From the NCBI GenBank assembly GCA_003427395.1, contig BFEA01000221.1:284156-338846 (forward strand): a stretch of DNA of 54,691 nucleotides. The letters are read 5' to 3'. The translations under genes and the position numbers were made by a program. Below are positions 40,400 to 52,121 of the stretch, piece after piece; positions within the stretch are counted from its first letter, which is position 1, and every line of letters begins with the position of its first letter. Origin of the DNA: Chara braunii. Taxonomy: Eukaryota; Streptophyta; Charophyceae; Charales; Characeae. The notes under the pieces are model-generated. The model did no database searches and was not told where the DNA came from. It was given only the letters and a program-made list of their open reading frames with translations.

Positions 40400-41667
40400 G
40401 AAGGAACAGCTTGGCACCAACGCACCTGCAGACTTCCACCTCCATCACCAGCCCCCTCTCCTGTCGTGTTGGTTGAGGCGCTCATGACTGTCCATGGTGA
40501 AGAGGGATTCCAATGGAAGTCCACAACACTTCCATCCCTGCATTCTCAAATGCCCAGCAATCACAAGAAGAATACCAACAAGAGCAAATAAGTTGAATAA
40601 ACAGATTATTTTTCCCTCCCTCATGTGCAGCAGTACCCCCTCCCTCTCTTCTCTTCCCCCTCTTCCACCCCCGCACTCAGCCACAACCAAGGGTTCCTTG
40701 TTATTTTGCATCCCTCCCCATGCAGTGGCATGCACTTCTTTTGCAACTTTCTGTGCACTTCTGAAATCTGAGAAAAGCTCAGAAAAAATCAAATATCAGA
40801 CATGGAATCAATTAGCCAATCAATTATTAGTGGCTTATGACAAACCATCCCTCCATCAGTCAAAAACTTCTCAAAAGACTAAAAACTTATTCTGCCGCAT
40901 TTTGCACTGCAAATAGGCCACACAAGAGCACAAAGCGACACAAAGGAAGGAGTTATGACGCAAAAAAAAAAAGGGATATCTGACCACTGACTCCATATTC
41001 TGACAGGGTTCGCAGTTCGAGTTCTAACTACAAGCCTTCACGTACATCTGTGCATGAACCAATCGAAACAGCACTAAAGCGGTGGATACTATCCACTGGA
41101 TAGCCTTGTTCCAGTAGGCTGTGGTCAGCATTGACTCAACAAGAAGTTCTCATTATTGGGGATAGACAAACAGGCAAGGCTGCTATATAGCTATTGAATC
41201 AGTACTGAATCTACTGATACTATATTCAATCAGACACAGATCAATGGAGAAGGTGACTCTGAGAAAGCAAATCTGTGTTGTCTGTATGTAGCAACTGGTC
41301 ATTAAGGAGGAACAGATGTGGGGCACAGGTCTTCTTCCTCAGCGACGGCTGCCGCTAGTTTGAGACGGGATGCTGCCCTTTTCTGTCAGCTTGGTGTTCA
41401 AACAGCCGGGCGACATCCTTCTCTCACCGCCCAACTGCGGCTGGTCCTAGCCTTCTCTCACAGCCTAACTACTGCTGGCGCTGGACTGCCGGCTGTAGCC
41501 ATTCCTCCCAGTTGCCCAGCTCACAACAAGCACCCTTTGGCATGCCGGCCTGATGAAGACGGCTTCAACCTGTGCGATGAAATGGTTTTAAAATCTGCAC
41601 AGACACAGCACGGGGTTGTCGCTTTTGGTTGGTCTAGGTTGAGATTCAGGAGTCAGAAGTCACGTCG
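40400..41667. other. No gene recognised
   Basis: Mixed-composition sequence. The longest frames (for example 40494-40916) are low-complexity and without domains. A CCTGATGAAGACGGCTTC word at about 41550 is discussed among rejected items. Confidence 0.3.
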
Positions 41668-41788
41668 CTACAGTCTTCCCCCGAATACAACGCACGTCGC
41701 ACGGTCATTATAGCTGAATTTAGACTGATATATGTACCGAATTCAGCAATAATGACCGTACGTTGTATTCTTCGGGGGAAGACTGTAG
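41668..41788. mobile_element. Small foldback element, 121 bp
   Basis: CTACAGTCTTCCCCCGAATA at the left mirrors the right end, and the arms pair for over 50 bp with small loops around ACTGATATATGTAC. No coding capacity; target-site duplication not clear. Confidence 0.75.
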
Positions 41789-42179
41789 GCTTAGAAAGGT
41801 CTGAGAAAAGTCCTAGGGTCAATTGGTATAGGGTCCAGGCCCCAGGGTCAAATGAGGCAACCTGTGCCCTTGCGGGAGAGACAGTTGACTCTTGGGAAAA
41901 TCAAGAGTCAGGCCCAACCCGGGAAAAGCACACAAAGAGTCAGATATTTCTCAGCAGTCAACCACACCACGGCCATAGATAAGATGCACAATCAAAGGCT
42001 GTCTGCATTTGTTCCAGAAGATTGAAGCACCTACTGGGTCCAGGCACACTGACCCGACAGCAAATCTGGGCCGCCCAGATCAAGAAATCTCCACCGTCTG
42101 AGGAGGCAAGCTGAGGCCGGCCAAGCCGGTCAACGCGACGAAAGAGTGGCCAGCCCAGCAGCTCATTCATTTTGCCTCA
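41789..42179. other. No feature recognised
   Basis: Unique-looking sequence without a supported ORF or repeat. Confidence 0.3.
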
Positions 42180-42380
42180 TGCTGCTACAGTGCGTGCCAG
42201 TGCACGGCCACACTGCACGGTTACACTGAAACGCTACAGTGACATGCCACAGTGACATGCTACAGCGACATGCCACAGTGACATGCTACAGCGACTTGCC
42301 ACAATGACATGGTACTACAGTGACGTACTACAGTGACATGGTACTACAGTGACATGCTACAGTGACATGCTACGGTGATT
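42180..42380. repeat. Short satellite, about 13-bp unit GCTACAGTGACAT
   Basis: Roughly 14 imperfect units with CTACAGTGACATG, CCACAGTGACATG and TACTACAGTGACATGG variants. The alternation of two variants suggests a higher-order dimer. Confidence 0.85.
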
Positions 42381-42904
42381 GTGAGAGTAGGCAAGGAGGA
42401 AGGAGAGAACCGCCGTAGCTAGAGTAGAGAGAGAGGGAGTGAGGAAGAGGGTGATCAGGCCTCGTGACTGGAGAGAGAGTGACAGAGTGGGAAGTTTACT
42501 TTGACTTACCTGGGCGCTGGTGAGACTGGAGCTATTGCTGGTCACATCAGGAGGTTGAAGAAGGCAGGCGCCAACCTCCATAGCCAGCATTTATGCTGGA
42601 GGTTGGGTGCCATAGCTGGTGCCTGCAGAGAGACTTCATAAGCGACTTTGGAGAGAAACTTGCATTGCTGAGGTGGCGAGTTGGTGGAGGAAGGTCCCAA
42701 AGGAGAAGAGGGGTGGAAGAGGTGATTCAATTGTACTTTTGATTATTAGTGAAACTTTCCTCCCTATCTTTCCATTGCTTCTCTATCTCTGTGAATACAT
42801 TGAGTGTTCCTGGACTTATTCTGCATCGTGAGCTGCTCCATTTCAATACATTGAAAATAGTAGAATACTTTCATGCTCCCACCAATCAATCCCCCTGACC
42901 CGAC

Positions 42905-43102
42905 TTGAATGCAACCATGGAGACCTATAGACTAAGGGCTAACGAGGCAGGGGATCGCATTGATTGGAAGATTCAAGGGCTCGTCATTAGAAGCTGGAAT
43001 GTCAATGGACTTGGGAATATAGTGGAAAGAGAAGAAAAAATGAACGATCTGCTGACAGGGTTAACAATGGAGAACAGAAAAGTGGTGGACATTTTACTAC
43101 TC
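42905..43102 (+). pseudogene. LINE copy 6 (family II) ORF2: endonuclease N-terminus
   Basis: ORF2 probably starts at 42917 (METYRLRAN; an upstream in-frame ATG lies at 42905). The frame reaches IRSWNVNGLGNIVEREEK, the first endonuclease strand with the metal-binding Asn, then VVDILLL. It is cut exactly before the QETH motif by the insertion at 43103. The rest resumes at 44477. The upstream 42381-42904 is probably 5' UTR; nothing else is seen there. Confidence 0.7.
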
Positions 43103-44476
43103 TGTTACGATCCTGGCCAATTTCGAAGTATACATTCATCTGAAAGTACAATGCCATCCAATTGCGAAAAGAAATGAATGAACTTGAGAGGAAAGAGAGG
43201 GAAAGAAGAAGAAGAAGAAGTGAGAAAGAAGAACATGATGATGTACTCCAGCATAGACCAATGTCAAGGCTCTTCTTCTTCGCCAACCAATCCCTTCCTC
43301 CTTATCTCCTCCCCTCTTATTCAAACAAGAAATGACAATAATAATGTTGAATGACTGAACCAGAATCAATGTCCGAATCCCACTTCTACTGCAGGCACAA
43401 CATGAGGTCCACCATAGCCATGGCCACCCTTCTTCTTCCTCTACATACAGGCCGAGGCGATGGCGGACTACTGAGGCTTCAGCCTCCCGTCCAAAGGACA
43501 ACCCAAAGCAGCTATGCCGCTGCCCCACTTCAAGGTCATCACCCTGCAGCTATGCCGCTGCCCACTCAGCCACCATGCTTAACTCTGTCCCGAGTTTCCT
43601 TGATGCGGCACTACCCCAACGGGGACCTTTCTGATGCAGCGCCTAACAAGGAGATGAAGATGGTGTCTACCATAGCCAGGTAAGTGCCTCGCCACTCTCC
43701 TCCTTGGTCCCCTTCTCCCTCCTTCTCCTACCGGTAGAGCTCCACCATAGCCAAGGTGGAAGCTCCCAGCTTCTTCCTCCCAGCAGCGCTGTAGTACCCA
43801 GCGCCACTCCAGCCAGCGCTCCAGCAGCGTGTCGCCAAACTTGCACACTGAAGAATGAGGCTGGGCTCTCCGCCCGGCCTCTTGATATAGCGGCCTACTT
43901 GCCTCCTGGGCGGTGACTTCCAGGCCGTTCGGTCTCTCCAAGCAACCGGTACTTCCTCCATTTCGGAGGGAAACAACATTGCAGACCCTGATATTACCCG
44001 TACAGGCTCTAGACTCAGACTGGTTGGACTGGTACCGGCCTAGACCTACCCTACCGCTACTGGACTCTAAAAATGCCAACTTTGTCTTTTTCTGCTCGGC
44101 TCCAGTACTCCCTCACGCCAACTGCAGTGGGGTGCAGTATCGGCCTACCGGCCCACTTGAGTGTTTTTCCGCTACCCCAAGGGCCGCGGGGCCGCTAGCT
44201 TCGCCACTTGAGTGTTTTTCCCTGCTACAACCCTCAATGCCACGTCCACAGGTAAGTACCAGCCCTACGGGCCTGCCAAACAAGCAAGTACCCTCGCGGG
44301 TCACACACACACTCATACCGACAAGCACTCAGACAGGCACGCAGGTCACAAGCACGCACACACAGACAGACTTAGAAAACACAGCAGAATGCGGGAATCT
44401 CAGCAAGGCATCCATTCCATCGCAGAACTTCAGAAATCAGCAGTGTTCTCAGTCTGTGTTTTGACGGGTCATTACA
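43103..44476. mobile_element. LTR-like insertion (1.37 kb) in copy 6 endonuclease
   Basis: Starts TGTTACGATCC and ends GGGTCATTACA, so has TG..CA termini with a loosely inverted repeat. It is bordered by ACTC (43099-43102) and ACGC (44477-44480), a possible 4-bp duplication with one change. It separates the codons LLL from QETH of ORF2. No gag, pol or integrase is seen, so a solo LTR is possible. Internal open frames (for example 43913-44464) have no domain. Confidence 0.45.
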
Positions 44477-45289
44477 ACGCCAAGAAACTCATCTCACCTT
44501 CTCGATCGAACATAACAGAATCCGCTCATTTCTGGCAAGGAAATTAGGAGGCCTAAAAGATGAAATATGGTCAGCTGACCCCTCCACAAGCTCGAAAGGA
44601 ACAGCAATCCTGATTCCCAAATCCTCTCGATTATATAAAGCAGGCTCAATTATAGATAAGAAAGTGGATCTGTCTGAAGGAAGATGGTGCTTGCTACACA
44701 TTAAATGGAAAGAAGAAGAATTCATGCTGATCAACATATATGCACCTAATTCAACGACGGAGATAACGGTCTTTCTGAATAATCTCAGAAATCTGATCCC
44801 ACCTTTAACCCTTTGTATTGTGGCAGGCGACTGGAACGCCACCATCGATCCGGCAACAGACCGTATATCTCGATCCTCCAGTAATGTCAACTCAACAAAA
44901 GCAATACCAATTCAGGAACTGATGTTGGATCATGGTTTGGTAGAACCATACAGAACCCTACACCCCACCAAAAAGACATTCACCTTGGCTAAGAAAAATC
45001 ATGCACATCACACGGCCTTCTCACGGATCGATTTTTTCTTGGTCTCAGAAATAATGATGGGGGCAGTAAAAGATGCGGAGGTACTACCTTTAGCTGCTTA
45101 CACAGGGCTCGACCACAAACCAATAGAACTAGTTCTGTGCTTCGACCAAGTGGTAAAAAAGGGCGCTAGTTTCCACAAGCTTAATAACTCCCTACTTCTC
45201 AGCCAAACCTTCCAAAAGGAAATAATTGACTGCTGGATGGGACATAGATCGATACGCTTGAGTACTGAGTCCCGGTGGGATTGGTTTTA
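44477..45289 (+). pseudogene. LINE copy 6 ORF2: endonuclease, rest of domain
   Basis: Resumes with QETHL (44481-44495) and an open frame from 44664 to 45289: INIYAPNST, AGDWNATIDP, SRIDFFLVS, GLDHKPIEL. Catalytic Glu, Asp, Asn and the Asp-His pair are all present, so the active-site residues survive although the gene is split and the frame stops at 45287. It belongs to a different family from copies 1, 4 and 5 (VLCFDQVVKKGASFHKLNNSLL in place of the RKKLDQG..KLNTSLL type). Confidence 0.8.
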
Positions 45290-46750
45290 GAAAAGTTACT
45301 CCTCCCTCTCAACGACTGTGGCCAGAATCTCTAGAAAGCTCGCATCCATAAGGAAGCAAAGAAGACGGTCTCTAGAATTTGCTTTAAAATTGGCCGAAGC
45401 CAATTTGATGAACAACCCCTCCTCGCCTCTATATAATGACATCTTTGAGAAAGCACGAGAAGAGTTGGCAATCTGGAGATGGTGGGATTTAAAAGGTCTA
45501 CAAACAAGAGCTAGAATGCGCGAATACGAACTCAGTGACTCAATGACAAAACACTTCTTTGCTCGCATTAAGGCCAACTCGAGAGCCAATACAATAGAAG
45601 GTTTGAGACCTACGACAGCCTCAGAGACGGTGACGTCAGACAGTGAAGAGATGCTAAAGATAGCCCAAAACTTTTGCAGGGTCCTCTATAAGTCAAAGAC
45701 CCCCACACTGGTACCTCCCAGCACAAGGGAAGCAAGGCAGAAAATGCTTCAATATCTGGAACGAACAATAACTGCCGAACAAGCTGAGGCACTAGACAAA
45801 CCAATCATGATAGAGGAACTACATCTAGCTCTACTAAGCATGAAGAACGGCAAGACTCCCGGGATTGACGGACTAACAAAAGAATTTTGGGAAAAGTTCT
45901 GACCTCTTCTAGGAGTCGGCCTGCTTAACTTTTACAACGACAGCTGGACAAAGGGGGGGACTTGGCAATGTACTCAGCAGCAGTGTGGTCACACTACTTA
46001 ATAAGAAAGGTGACAAAGAAGACATTAAAAACTATAGGTCGATCTCACTGCTAACACTTCCATGGCAAAGACCCTCTCCAACAGACTCACCCAAATCACA
46101 AACAAATGTTTTCACGTTGATCAGATAGGCTTCATCCCGGGTCAATACATCCTAGATAATGTAATGACACTAAATGAGGCAGTAAGGAAGATTAGGGAGA
46201 GGAAAATAAACGCTGCTATACTTTTCTTTGATTTCGAAAAGGCCTATGACCAAGTTAACTGGGAATTTATGGAAGCTAGCATGGAAAAGATGGGAGTTGG
46301 ACCGAATTTCAGAAAATGGCGTCAGATACTTACAAAGATGCAAGGGGCTGCGTTCAAGTCAACAGCCTTTTGTCAGAATGCTATCCGATATCCCGCTCAG
46401 TCCGACAAGGGGATCCATTGGCCCCCTCGATTTTTCTGTTTGTAATGGAAGCTATTGCATCATTCCTACGCAAGGACCCATCAATCCACAGGCTCTCTAG
46501 CACTAACGTAGGCTCACCTCATCAAATAGATTTCCCCACAGCAATCATGTTTGCGGACGACCTAACTGTGCTAATTAGAGCCACTGACTCCTCATTCAGG
46601 ACTTTGGCTAAAGCAATGGAAGCATTCAGATTGGCCTCAGAAATGAAGATCAACTGGGGGAAAACGATAGGTTGGTGGCTATCAGACGAAGAACCCTTAT
46701 TACTACAAGGAGAGGAAGCAACCATGGTGTGGGAAACGCCAGACAAGTGA
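45290..46750 (+). pseudogene. LINE copy 6 ORF2: linker and reverse transcriptase
   Basis: Linker helices (45318-45600), then RT entry NGKTPGIDGLTKEFWEKF with a stop at 45901, IGFIPGQYILDN, FFDFEKAYDQVNW, a frameshift near 46370, RSVRQGDPLAPSIF, MFADDLTVL (standard FADD) and INWGKTIGWW. Catalytic Asp residues are retained. Frames break at about 45901, 46050, 46370 and 46748. FADD here contrasts with FVDD in family I. Confidence 0.8.
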
Positions 46751-48593
46751 GGGACCTTGGTATATTCATGACAAGAGAGGGACTAGCGCCTCAAATGGGC
46801 CAGAATATGCTGACCAAACAGATCAACAAACTAGGAAGATGGGGCAATATTTTCACGTCCCTTATCGGGCGAGCACTGGTCCTCAACACCTCGGTCTTCT
46901 CAATGATGTGGTACTTGGCCTCCATCTGGACTGTCCCGGATAACTCTATCAAAGAATTGAACCAAAAAGCCAGGCTCTATCTATGGTCAGGAGACCCCAA
47001 TAAAGAGAACAGTATATCTAAAGTCGCCTGGCACTATGTCACAAGGAGCCCACTAAAGGGAGGTATGGGGATTATAGACCCCGAAACAGAAACAAAAGCC
47101 TTGCAGATCAAGTGGATCATCAAACTCTTGATGAATCCAGACAGCGCATGGCATAAACTAGCTTTGGACAGCATCAGATCACTAGCCCCGGTACCCTCAC
47201 CAGAGAATATGTCAGGACTGTTTTGGGTAATGAATAAAGATTGGACCATAGCCACAGGCAGAAGAAATCGAACAAGAGACACCAGACTAGAAGGCTATAG
47301 GCCAGCTTCCCCATACTGGACGACCCTACTTTGAATCTGGAGGAAAATAATCCCAAACAAATCCAACAGACCGAAATCTAAGGACGAAGTACTAAGGCAG
47401 CCACTATTCGGGAACCAATGGGTGACAAATGAAGGTAACAACCCCCTTTTCTTAGAACACATATGGCTCTCATGGGTCAAAAGTGGCGTATGGAAAATCG
47501 CCCACATATCGAATGAGGACAGGAAAGAATGGAAGACAGAACAGGAAATTAGTTCCCAACTAAAAAGGATGCCACAAACGAGGACACAATCTTCAGTATG
47601 TTATCAGCCTTATCCCACAAGAATGGAAAGATATCTTGGTGGAGGCAGCCCCATGGAAACCTGGAGAATGGGGAATCAAGATTCAAGAAACAAGCCCTTT
47701 GAGAGCCTTCCAATTCTCCCACATGCAACAAGGCTCACACACCAAGGCCACCTTCCTCTCCTTCCCAATCTCCACGACTGCCGTCAATATGCCGACTATC
47801 TTGAACAGCGACGTCGAGTTGGTAGTCTTGGATTTTTTCCTACTCAGAAAGATAAGAGTCCTCGACTCATGGCCCAAATTAATTTTCAAACCAGACACAG
47901 CAATCCACAACTTAGAGTTTGATCCAGCGGAATGGGCATGGACACCGGACAAGACTAAAAATATCAAAGCCAAAATCCCAATTCAAGATTATACAGTTAA
48001 ACTAGGGTATAGGCTATCACTGAAAACCAAGGACCCTGACCCTATCATCAAAAGAAGATGGCACAATGTACTGGGCCAAGAGGCAGACAAAATCACATAG
48101 ATTCAGTGGAAAAAGTTCAAACTCATCAGGCCAATCAAAATCCGAAGCTTACAATGGCTAATCATCTACGCAGCATTACCAGTGAACCAATGGCTACACA
48201 AGAGGCGTAAAAATTCAGACCCTAACAGCTCAGAATTTTATGCATGATCTGTGGTTAGGTCTCATCAGAAAGACCACACTATGGGTCATATGGAAGGAAA
48301 GATGCAGCAGAACGATTGAAGGACTGTCCAACTCACGCGAAAAAGTGTGGATAGAGACAAAAGTGATGATACAAGCCGAAATCCTCTGCAGATGGAGGAA
48401 GACCAAGCAGGCGTGGACAGAGGACGAGGAACAACGAAGGAAGGAGAGATCGACCTTCAGCAAAAACTGGTTGATAAACGGCAAGGTTGCAGAGCTACGA
48501 GAAGATCATATTCACTGGAAAGATTGGCATAATTCAATCCCAGGAAGGAGTCACCAACAAGAGACAACTGCTGAAAAACAAGATGTTTCATGA
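46751..48593 (+). pseudogene. LINE copy 6 ORF2: thumb to C-terminus, zinc finger deleted
   Basis: Blocks are RQVRDLGIFMTREGL, LIGRALVLNTSVFSMMWYLA, LYLWSGDPNKENSISKVAW..SPLKGGMGIIDP and a weak EGDWV counterpart (WKPGEWGIK, about 47655). Next are FDPAEWAW, YTVKLGYRLS and SLQWLIIYAALPVNQW. The sequence then jumps to LRKTTLWVIWKERCSRTIEG without the Cys/His finger that lies between these blocks elsewhere. So the zf-RVT has been lost by deletion near 48210-48250. Several frameshifts and a stop at 48098 occur. Confidence 0.75.
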
Positions 48594-49304
48594 TTAGGCA
48601 CCTAAGATGAATGGCCAAGACAGGAGTAAGGATGTCATAGAAGCTTGATAGTAGTTGAAGATCTCTGCCGGCCTGGGAAGTTTTTATCATCAGACGAGGG
48701 TTTAGGGTTCAGGGTTTTTCGAGAAAAGGGGCTTAAGGAACAGACCAGAGATGGGTTCAGATAAACTAAAGGACCACAAGAGAGGTTGAGAAGGAAGAAG
48801 AGAGAAGAAAGAAGGGAGAAGGAGGGGAGAAAAACAAAACAGGAGAAGAGGAAGCAGCCAGGTAGGAGAGATATAAAAGGAGAAAAGGTAAGATGGGATA
48901 GGGGGTATAGTGGATCACGGGCAGAATGGTTAAGTGTGAGTATAAAGGCTAGCCTAGACAAATGAGGGAACTCTTTCTAGGTAGCAGGGTTGTATCTGAC
49001 AGATCTGGTTATCAGAGCTGAGAGGAAAGAGTGAGGCACAGCAAGCTGACAGTCAATCCTCCATCAAGGTGGAGCAATCAATGCTGATCAGGGATCCTTC
49101 GGCCAGACGGAAGGAAGCATGGGAGTTGTATGTTTATTGTAATGTCTATTCTGACTTGCCGGTGGAATAGGAACCGGACTGCCGCTCCCCAGAATGGAAA
49201 GGAGCCCGGACCATAAGGCCCTGTTTAAAAAAGAAAAAAAAGAAAAAAGAAAAAAAAAGAAAAAAGAAAAAAGAAAAAAAAAGAAAAAAGAAAAAAGAAA
49301 AAAG
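48594..49304 (+). ncRNA. LINE copy 6 (family II) 3' UTR, hairpins and A-rich tail
   Basis: Contains GGGTTTAGGGTTCAGGGTTT (48701-), a perfect stem CTCCA/TGGAG (49059-49074) followed by CAATCAATGCTG, CCGGT/ACCGG (about 49159-49177), GCTCCCCAGAATGG..GGAGC (49184-49205) and a long A-rich tail with G interruptions (49227-49304). Confidence 0.8.
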
Positions 49305-49309
49305 AATAC

Positions 49310-49674
49310 TGTCATGCTCGACTCGTGAAGCTTCTCATAATTGATGGGCTCATTGCACCTTGCCCGTCCTCCTTTAAATATTTTGGCCGGTGTCCTGTTC
49401 AGCATATAAGCACTGCCTTCTGTAGTCTTCCGGTTTCAGCCTTACTAGCGGGTCTCACGTAGCCCTACCAGGTCCCAGTCTGTGCCTGACCGGGCCTGCA
49501 CTCCTTTTGGCCCAGGCTCAGAGCCTATTGGTCCCCTGCTGCCTGCTGAGAAGCTCATGGAACCTTTGCAATGTGATACATGCAGGTTTGTCCATTACTG
49601 CTTCAAATAAAGTTACAGTCCTCAGAAGATTGGTCCCCCATCAATTGGTAGGGATTTTAATGATCGACATAACA
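49310..49674. mobile_element. LTR-like unit, 365 bp
   Basis: Starts TGTCATG and ends CATAACA (near-inverted termini). It has a TATA-like CATATAAGC at about 49402 and AATAAA at 49606. It directly follows the LINE tail. No matching duplication flanks it and no internal domain follows, so solo-LTR status is tentative. Confidence 0.35.
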
Positions 49675-50889
49675 ATTGATTAAATTGATTTCCTTGCATA
49701 AAACTCGACAGCTATAGTGGTTCCTCTCTCCTTCATTGATGAAGGGGGAGATTAACTTCTCAAATAAGTGTTCTCATTGTTGGATGTGTTTCTTTTGATT
49801 TCAAAATGGTTGTTCATTTCACAGACATACTTCTTAATGTGAAACGGTTTTCACCTTAGCAGTAGCAGATGCAGATCGCAGGGCTCGATCCCTAGACCTT
49901 ACCACACCCGTGTACAGTATCGAGTCGACCCCTGTGTGTTTGAACCCGTGACCTCTGTTTTGGTAGTTGACTGCTGCCTGTCGTAGGTCTGTGTAGCTGT
50001 AGGGGTTCGATCTGTAGATCTGTGGACTAGGGGTCATAGTTGTGTAGAGGCCGTAGCTGTGGCAGTTCTGAAAGGTCAAGGTCGTAGCTGCTACAGTCCT
50101 GAAAGGTCAAGGTCGTAGCTGCTACAGTCCCGAAAGGCCAAGTCCACAGACTTCCGGAAGGTCCGGAAGTGGCCTTTCGAGTTTTTCTCACGTTACTCAC
50201 AGCAGACCAGAGGCAAGTGGGCAAGGGGTGAGTCCAACTTCGCTTAGTCAGTGGTACCCAGTCCCAGTCTCACTTTGTACAGTAAGCAAGTACCATGAGG
50301 GACTGTGTGCACCATGGGCCCGGTGGAAAGGGCAGACCAGCGACTTCCAGAAGTATAAATCACGAGGCAGCGTCCAGCCATTCATTCATTCCTGTGTGAG
50401 CCATGCGGAAGCGCTGCCAGGCGTCTTGTGCGAGGTGGTCTGCAGAAGCCCGAGGTTGAAGTGGGCTGAAGGGAGATAGTTCGTCCATAGCCAGTAGTAG
50501 TAGAGTGGCCATAGCCGCTGTAGTTCAGAGGTAGGGTTCAATGTGTGTGTGTGTGTGTGTGTTGTACTGAGTTTGTGTGCGTGGGATATCCAGGGAGATC
50601 CAGAGTCGAGTGCGTGCAAACGGTTGTGTGAATACAGTATCGGACAGAGGGTGTGTGAGCACTCAGGCCGCATAGCCAGTTGGAAGCGAGTTTGTATCCA
50701 AACTGTGTTCTCGACTTGAATATCTCTGAGCTCTGTGTGTGTGCACAGCGCCAGCGTGGATTGACATCTGTTTGCGTGTATGTGAAGTGAAGAAGAAAGC
50801 AAGTCCAATTGCAAATGCATGCTCTGGGTAGTAATCTCCATCATCAACTAGTGGCGAATGAACGGTTCTTTCACGACATATGGGTGGTT
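49675..50889. other. Unassigned; short tandem repeats and tRNA-like words
   Basis: Holds a 31-bp tandem repeat (GAAAGGTCAAGGTCGTAGCT.., 50070, 50101 and a third partial at 50132). TTTGAACCCGTGACC (about 49938) resembles a minus-strand B box. A (GT)n tract lies at 50541-50562. No gene supported. Confidence 0.4.
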
Positions 50890-51231
50890 CTAGGGCGGCT
50901 GTTGTAGGGTAGGGTTTGGTTTCTTTTCTAAACTCCCCTGAGTATAGAGGGGCCTCAGGGGTAGACTCTTCCTACTGTTGGCCGGTGGAGAGAAGGAGAT
51001 AGGAGTGTAAATGAGTGGTGGGATCTCCTCATGGACTGGGCCATGGGGAGTCTCATCCACTTGCAGGGGATATGGGAAGTGATCAGGCTGGTGCTGCAGC
51101 AGGTGGTAGCAGTCTGCTAATCTGAGTCTAGGGCCTGCTGGGGGGAATATCCGACTGCAAGGGTGTTTCTCTCCGAAAGGGAAGAGACATCGTGTAGACT
51201 TGGACACCACACGGCCTGGAAGAAACCCCAC
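50890..51231 (-). CDS. Hypothetical 113-aa frame, weak
   Basis: The longest clean minus-strand frame in this interval, Pro-rich at its C-terminal half (FPPAGPRLRLAD, SFSPPANSRKSLPLRPLY). No domain recognised and no supporting context. The composition may simply reflect GC-rich sequence, so it could be chance. Listed only because nothing else explains the interval. Confidence 0.12.
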   Translation of the reverse strand: MGFLPGRVVSKSTRCLFPFGEKHPCSRIFPPAGPRLRLADCYHLLQHQPDHFPYPLQVDETPHGPVHEEIPPLIYTPISFSPPANSRKSLPLRPLYTQGSLEKKPNPTLQQPP

Positions 51232-52119
51232 GAGGAGGCACTTCGCTTCCTAACTGAATACCCCTTGCTGCGTTTCCTCTAACCTAACTACAGCTATGGG
51301 TCCCAACGCCGTCAACTACCCTTGCAGCAGTTCGTAGGACTTAGTCGCACACTGCAGTGCAGCAGCACTTCTGCCGGAACACTCAGGTGAATATGTGATG
51401 GCGACCTAAACAATTGGACTTTTGTATCCAACACTTGGCTTCCTGACTTCATATTCTGGTTATGGGTCGGACACTCAGCCGATTTTTGTCGCTTCCAGAA
51501 GTTTCCTAATTTTCCTGGGCCCTTGCTGCTGACTAGGACTTACTGACAGAAGGGCCTACCGACTTCTACCGACTTTCTACGGACCTTCCTAAGTCTACTG
51601 CTACCTACTGGAATCTACCTCGGATGGCCAATTGGTACTGGACTCCACCTGGGACAGGGGGATATGGTTCATGTGACCAGGACCGGGACTGGAACTGAGG
51701 GCACAGTGGATAGGAGTGAAATTCCTTTCATCATACACAGACACGAGACAGAAACATGCCACAACAATGGGGACCCTACACACATGATATGACGAATGAC
51801 AAGGAGCTTATAAAGATCCCTTCTGTGTCACTTAAACAAGGACTGAGAATTGTTGGGTTTCTTGATAGGTTCTTCAATTGAGCACTCGAAGGATTTATAA
51901 TTTTATAGCCCAAGGTCAGCTGGAGTGGGTGAAATGGGAAAACAGGTTATTAGGATGGGCCCGGGGGTGCACGAGGATCCAAACACAGGGAAACCAACGT
52001 AGGCTGAAGGAAGTTCAAGCGGTTTTGAGGAGGCTGCCCATAGTGAACCATCAGCTGGGGTAGGTAGGAACAACAGAGTTTTTTAATCATTTTTTTGGAT
52101 ATATATCGTCCAAAATACA
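51232..52119. other. No feature recognised
   Basis: Short frames only. A plus-strand stretch at 51790-52065 (QLEWVKWENRLLGWARG) is open in two phases but resembles nothing I can name. Confidence 0.25.
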
Positions 52120-52121
52120 TA

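Noticed and set aside
40494-40916. 140-aa plus-strand frame as a gene
   Set aside because: Low-complexity Ser/Pro/Leu stretch over CT-rich sequence; no domain.
41545-41600. CCTGATGAAGACGGCTTC..GATGAAATGG as a hammerhead-like motif
   Set aside because: CTGATGA and a GAAG/CTTC stem are present, but the GAAA box is displaced and no stem III or cleavage site fits.
50070-50140. CRISPR-like array
   Set aside because: Only three direct 31-bp units without spacers; an ordinary tandem repeat in a eukaryotic context.
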